Source of the DNA: Candidatus Thiosymbion ectosymbiont of Robbea hypermnestra
GTDB taxonomy: Bacteria > Pseudomonadota > Gammaproteobacteria > Chromatiales > Chromatiaceae
Length of the DNA: 6,238 bases
Direction: 5' to 3'
NCBI GenBank assembly: GCA_020443945.1
Contig: JAIZWN010000143.1
Span: 1-6,238, forward strand
Positions within the stretch are counted from its first letter, which is position 1; the number at the start of each line of letters is the position of its first letter. This document shows, in pieces, positions 3,478 to 6,238 of this stretch. Position numbers and translations under genes: made by a program. The notes under the pieces were generated by a model that did no database searches, was not told the DNA's origin, and worked only from the letters and a program-made list of their open reading frames with translations.

Positions 3478-6114
3478 ATGAATAAAGAATCGGCCACCGC
3501 TAAGCATACGCCCGTGATGGCGCAGTATTTGCGCATCAAGTCGGAGTATCCGCAGGCGCTGCTTTTTTACCGCATGGGGGATTTTTACGAGCTTTTCTTC
3601 GAGGATGCGGAGCGGGCCGCCCGCCTGCTGGATATTACCCTGACCAAGCGCGGTCAGTCCGCCGGCCGGCCGATTCCCATGGCCGGCGTTCCCTATCATG
3701 CGGTGGAGACCTATCTGGCCAAGCTGGTGCAGCAGGGGGAGTCGGTCGCGATCTGTGAGCAGATCGGGGACCCGAGCCGCTCCAAGGGGCCGGTGGAGCG
3801 GGAGGTTGTCCGCATTGTCACGCCGGGCACCCTGACCGACGAGGCCCTGCTTCAGGAGCGCCGGGATAATCTGTTGGCGGCGGTCTGCGCCGGCGCGGAC
3901 GAGGCCTGCGGCCTGGCCTGGCTGGAGCTTTCCAGCGGCGGTTTTTCGGTGCTGCAGGCGCCGACGCTGGAGGCCCTGGGCAGCGAGCTGGCGCGGTTGC
4001 GGCCTTCCGAGGTCCTGTTCGCGGAGGATAGCCGCCTGCCCGCCGCTCTGGATCTGGAGGGCAGTATTACCTACCGCCCGGTGTGGCATTTCGATCCGGA
4101 CAGCGCCCGGCGTCTCCTCTGCGAGCGGTTCGGCACCCGTGATCTGACGGGGTTCGGGTGCGCCGAGCTGCCCCTGGCGGTGGGCGCCGCCGGCTGTCTG
4201 TTGCAGTATGTGCAGGATACCCAGCGCAGCCGTCTGCCCCATATCCGCGGCCTGGGCACCGAGCATCGGGACGATGCGCTGATCCTGGATGCCGCCACCC
4301 GCCGCAATCTGGAGATTCTGACCAGCCTGAGCGGCCGACCCGAGCATACCCTGGCGGGGGTGATGGACCGCACGACTACGGCCATGGGCAGCCGTCTGCT
4401 GCGCCGTTGGCTGGGCCGCCCCCTGCGCGATCGGGAGGGCATCCGTCACCGCCACGCCGCCGTCGAGGAGCTGGGCGCGGGCGATGCCTTCGCCCCGGTG
4501 CAGGAGGAGCTGGCCGGGATCGGGGATCTGGAGCGCATCCTGGCCCGCGTGGCCCTGGGCTCGGCGCGACCGCGGGATCTGGCGGTGTTGCGGGATTCGC
4601 TGGCGCGGCTGCCCGCGCTGCAAGGGACCCTGGAGCCCTTGTCGTGCCCCCTGTCGCGGGAGCTGTCCGAGACGGTGGGGGTCTTTCCCGAGGTGGTGGC
4701 GCTGCTGCAAGGGGCCATTATCGAGAATCCGCCGGTGCTGATCCGCGACGGCGGCGTGCTGGCGTCCGGCTATGATCGGGAGCTCGACGAGCTGCGGGAT
4801 CTGTCGGCCAATGCCGACCGGTTTCTTCTGGACCTCGAGACGCGGGAGCGCGAGCGCACGGGTATCGCCAATCTCAAGGTCGGCTACAATCGGGTCCACG
4901 GCCATTACCTCGAGGTGAGCCGCGGCCAATCCGGGAAGGTCCCGGAGGACTATGTGCGGCGCCAGACCCTGAAGGGCGCCGAGCGTTATATCACCCCGGA
5001 GCTCAAGCGGTTCGAGGAGCAGGTACTCAGCGCCCGGGAACGGGCGCTGGCCAGGGAGAAGGCGCTGTACGAGGAGCTATTGCAACGGCTGACGCACTGG
5101 CTGTCGGAGCTCCAGGCGGCCGGGGTCGGCATCGCGACCCTGGATGTGCTCTGCAACCTGGCGGAACGGTCCGGGACCCTGAACTGGGCGCGGCCGGAGC
5201 TGACCGAGGAGCCGCTCATCGAGATTGTCGACGGCCGCCATCCGGTGATCGAGCAGACGCTCGAGGCCCCCTTCGTGGGCAATGGGGTGCAGTTCGGCGA
5301 GGACCGACGCATGCTGGTGATCACCGGACCCAATATGGGCGGCAAGTCCACCTTCATGCGGCAGACGGCCCTGATCGTGCTCATGGCCTATTGCGGCAGC
5401 TTCGTGCCCGCCCGCGCCGCCCGGCTGGGGCCCGTGGACCGCATCTTCTCGCGCATCGGCGCCGCGGACGATCTGGCCGGCGGGCGTTCGACCTTCCTGG
5501 TGGAGATGGAGGAAACGGCCAACATCCTGCACAACGCGACCGAGCACAGCCTGGTGCTGATGGACGAGGTGGGTCGCGGCACCAGCACCTTCGACGGCCT
5601 CTCCCTGGCCTGGGCCTGCGGCAGCGAGCTGGCGACGCGCAACCGCGCCTTCACCCTGTTCGCCACCCACTATTTCGAACTCACCACCCTGTCCGAGGAA
5701 CACCCCGGAATCGCCAATCTGCATCTGGACGCCGTGGAGCACGGGGACTCCATCGTCTTCCTCTACGCGGTCCGCGAGGGCCCGGCCAACCAGAGCTACG
5801 GGCTCCAGGTCGCCCGCCTGGCCGGGGTCCCCGCCGGGGTTGTCGAGCGCGCCCGCACCCGCCTGCGCCAGCTCGAAGACGACGCCCAACGCCACACGGA
5901 ACGCACCGTCGACCATCAGCTTTCCCTGTTCCCGCCGGAGTCCCCGGCATCCCCGGCCCCACTGGAGTCCCCGGAGCCGCCGGCACCCCCGGAACCGCCG
6001 GAGCCGCCGCCGAGCCCGGCTCTGGAAGCCCTGCGGGAACTGGACCCGGACGGGCTCTCGCCGCGGGAGGCCCTGGACACCCTCTATCGGCTGCACGCCC
6101 TCGCGAAAGGGTAG
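3478..6114 (+). CDS. mutS: DNA mismatch repair protein MutS
   Basis: MutS recognises base mismatches and small insertion/deletion loops and, with ATP, recruits MutL to start mismatch repair. The 878-residue product resembles the 853-residue E. coli protein throughout. The mismatch-reading motif is F36-Y-E38, at the same numbers as in E. coli if translation starts at this ATG. The connector, core and clamp domains occupy roughly 116-570. The ATPase domain has Walker A GPNMGGKST (617-625, K623) and Walker B/signature DEVGRGTSTFDGLSLAWA (696-713, D696, E697), then the FATHYFELT stretch. A canonical beta-clamp-binding motif, QLSLF, is at 814-818. A Pro/Glu-rich linker (819-850) precedes the C-terminal tetramerisation helices, where D858 and R863 match E. 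coli D835 and R840. The frame is open upstream to a TTG at 3400 and an ATG at 3442, but both fall in or beside repeat sequence. The chosen ATG has only a weak ribosome-binding site. No partner gene is visible downstream. Confidence 0.97.
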   Translation: MNKESATAKHTPVMAQYLRIKSEYPQALLFYRMGDFYELFFEDAERAARLLDITLTKRGQSAGRPIPMAGVPYHAVETYLAKLVQQGESVAICEQIGDPSRSKGPVEREVVRIVTPGTLTDEALLQERRDNLLAAVCAGADEACGLAWLELSSGGFSVLQAPTLEALGSELARLRPSEVLFAEDSRLPAALDLEGSITYRPVWHFDPDSARRLLCERFGTRDLTGFGCAELPLAVGAAGCLLQYVQDTQRSRLPHIRGLGTEHRDDALILDAATRRNLEILTSLSGRPEHTLAGVMDRTTTAMGSRLLRRWLGRPLRDREGIRHRHAAVEELGAGDAFAPVQEELAGIGDLERILARVALGSARPRDLAVLRDSLARLPALQGTLEPLSCPLSRELSETVGVFPEVVALLQGAIIENPPVLIRDGGVLASGYDRELDELRDLSANADRFLLDLETRERERTGIANLKVGYNRVHGHYLEVSRGQSGKVPEDYVRRQTLKGAERYITPELKRFEEQVLSARERALAREKALYEELLQRLTHWLSELQAAGVGIATLDVLCNLAERSGTLNWARPELTEEPLIEIVDGRHPVIEQTLEAPFVGNGVQFGEDRRMLVITGPNMGGKSTFMRQTALIVLMAYCGSFVPARAARLGPVDRIFSRIGAADDLAGGRSTFLVEMEETANILHNATEHSLVLMDEVGRGTSTFDGLSLAWACGSELATRNRAFTLFATHYFELTTLSEEHPGIANLHLDAVEHGDSIVFLYAVREGPANQSYGLQVARLAGVPAGVVERARTRLRQLEDDAQRHTERTVDHQLSLFPPESPASPAPLESPEPPAPPEPPEPPPSPALEALRELDPDGLSPREALDTLYRLHALAKG

Positions 6115-6119
6115 TGTTC

Positions 6120-6171
6120 TAACTTTGCTGTTTCCGGGATTCAGTGCATATCGCCAAGGAGAACAAAGTTA
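6120..6171. repeat. Inverted repeat just after mutS
   Basis: TAACTTTG (6120-6127) and CAAAGTTA (6164-6171) are perfect 8-bp inverted ends separated by 36 nt, beginning 5 nt after the mutS stop. The long loop and absence of a following T tract make it a poor intrinsic terminator. It could be a small repeat or a transcript 3'-end structure. Confidence 0.45.
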
Positions 6172-6227
6172 CGGCGCCACCGCTGACAGGTCGAGCCATT
6201 CTTCGTGGTTCGTGCGGTCTTCCAATC

Positions 6228-6238
6228 GTACAGGATTA
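6228..6238 (+). repeat. 37-nt intergenic repeat, copy 4, cut by the window end
   Basis: The last 11 bases, GTACAGGATTA, are identical to the first 11 of the copy at 3262. Only the first part is visible, so this rests on 11 matching bases in the expected intergenic position. Confidence 0.6.

Noticed and set aside
3457..4929. Long minus-strand frames opposite mutS (also at 5077-6096)
   Set aside because: They are antisense to a confidently identified mutS, have low-complexity composition and no recognisable domains.

Overview
This GC-rich window looks like chromosomal DNA from a gammaproteobacterium. The basis is a full-length MutS that follows the Escherichia coli protein closely from end to end, including matching residue numbers at its N-terminus. 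Genus cannot be read from the window. The repeat types and the TPR family suggest an environmental lineage such as Chromatiales or Competibacter-like bacteria, but that is an impression from memory.

Layout, left to right. Positions 1-402 carry no credible gene and hold several intergenic repeats. Positions 403-3056 hold a two-gene minus-strand operon. The upstream gene (2358-3056) encodes a three-helix membrane protein with a C-terminal Ig-like, carboxypeptidase-regulatory-type domain. The downstream gene (403-2361) encodes an exported protein with an N-terminal domain of similar type, a middle region, and six near-identical 50-residue TPR units. The two genes overlap by four bases (ATGA), so they are probably translationally coupled. 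No specific function can be assigned; an envelope-located scaffold is the best inference. Positions 3057-3477, between the divergent units, are largely made of short palindromic or direct repeats. Positions 3478-6114 hold mutS on the plus strand. Positions 6115-6238 contain a short inverted repeat and the beginning of another copy of the main intergenic repeat.

The most notable structural observations are these. (1) A 37-nt repeat occurs in inverted orientation on both sides of the TPR operon and apparently on both sides of mutS. (2) The TPR array has an exact 150-nt period and traces of a three-unit (450-nt) duplication. (3) The membrane/TPR gene pair is a plausible but uncharacterised module. 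(4) In-frame start codons upstream of the mutS ATG lie in or beside repeats and are probably not real starts. The operon and mutS have no evident functional link; their adjacency looks incidental.
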